Shown: piece by piece, positions 22,488 through 22,778 of the stretch
Numbering within the stretch: the first letter of the stretch is position 1
Layout of the letters: every line of letters starts with the position of its first letter
NCBI GenBank assembly: GCA_013694685.1
Contig: JACDBY010000222.1
Span: forward strand, 1 to 22,778
Length of the DNA: 22,778 nucleotides
Direction: 5' to 3'
Source of the DNA: Actinomycetota bacterium
GTDB taxonomy: Bacteria > Actinomycetota > Thermoleophilia > Gaiellales > Gaiellaceae
The notes under the pieces: model-generated
What the model was told of the DNA's origin: nothing
What the model saw: only the letters and a program-made list of their open reading frames with translations
The model's database searches: none
Program-made: the position numbers and the translations under genes

Positions 22488-22778
22488 TCAGCGCTCGCCC
22501 AGGTACGTGAGGATCCCGTAGACCGCGACTGCGACGAGTGCGGTCGACGCGAGCGCCGCGCCCGCAACACCGAGGGCACGCGCGGAGCGTGCGGTGCCGC
22601 GTCCACCCGCCCGGCCGAGGCGGAGATCGTCGTGGCGCAGCGCCGCTCGCCCGAGGCCGAGCGCGCAGCCCGCGAGCATGATGCCGACCGGAATCGCGAA
22701 GCCCGCGTGCAGCAGCTCGTACGAGCCCGAGTACCGGGTCGCGAGGATCGCCAGCGGCATCGTCGCGACCGAGAGCAG
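22488..22778 (-). CDS. Small membrane protein, 5' end beyond the window
   Basis: At least 90 residues from ATG 22760, but the frame stays open to the edge (LLSVAT before the Met), so the true start probably lies outside. Two hydrophobic helices are visible: the AGFAIPVGIMLAGCALGLG stretch and AGAALASTALVAVAVYGILTYL, joined by a basic loop (RHDDLRLGRAGGRGTARSAR). The first residues, MPLAILATRY, look like the end of an earlier helix. It resembles small multi-helix actinobacterial proteins of the DUF4190 kind, though I cannot confirm that. A strong hairpin follows the gene. Confidence 0.7.
   Translation of the reverse strand: MLSVATMPLAILATRYSGSYELLHAGFAIPVGIMLAGCALGLGRAALRHDDLRLGRAGGRGTARSARALGVAGAALASTALVAVAVYGILTYLGER

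Overview
The window is a dense, high-GC bacterial chromosome segment. I infer an actinobacterium, most likely of the class Thermoleophilia. The grounds are the GC-rich codon use, many GTG starts, a MurT/GatD pair, two RpoD-like sigma factors, a stand-alone homing-endonuclease-associated-repeat protein and an actinobacterial-style SOS box. No rRNA, tRNA, CRISPR array, transposase or integrase was seen.

Layout. 1-343: a possible gene end and mostly non-coding DNA. 344-655 (-): a small four-CxxC protein. 799-1851 (+) and 1874-2767 (-): two convergent sigma-70 factors sharing a hairpin terminator. 2939-3727 (+): a lone class-II glutamine amidotransferase domain. 3783-4472 (-): a repeat-type putative DNA-binding protein, divergent from murT-gatD (4536-6670, +), which amidates lipid II. 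6690-8922 (-): the hflX-dut-nudix operon. 8953-11986 (+): dapE-dapC-dapD, the succinylase branch of diaminopimelate (DAP) and lysine synthesis. 12059-22285 (-): a long run read as rodZ-like, cinA, thpR (frameshifted), recA, recX, rny, a truncated SnoaL-like ORF, a two-domain VOC protein, miaB, miaA, dapF. The right edge cuts a small membrane protein.

How they work together. dapD, dapC, dapE and dapF supply DAP for the wall and lysine, MurT/GatD modifies the finished lipid II, and the RodZ-like protein links to cell shape. recA/recX are recombination and SOS genes, and a near-perfect LexA box lies inside the end of thpR just upstream of recA. miaA and miaB modify A37 of tRNAs. RNase Y and HflX act in RNA turnover and ribosome rescue; Dut and the Nudix protein clean nucleotide pools.

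Main points of interest. (1) The DapF homologue has serine at both positions where the family carries its catalytic cysteines. (2) A LexA operator and promoter for recA sit inside a frameshifted thpR. (3) Six genes have a TANNNT -10 box 6-9 nt before the start codon and no Shine-Dalgarno, pointing to leaderless mRNAs. (4) A 14-bp palindrome covers the -10 box of the repeat protein gene. (5) Structured or short-ORF leaders precede the first sigma factor, rny and miaA. (6) A family of short perfect palindromes sits in the intergenic gaps. Tight overlaps of the GTGA or TGATG type join most neighbouring genes.
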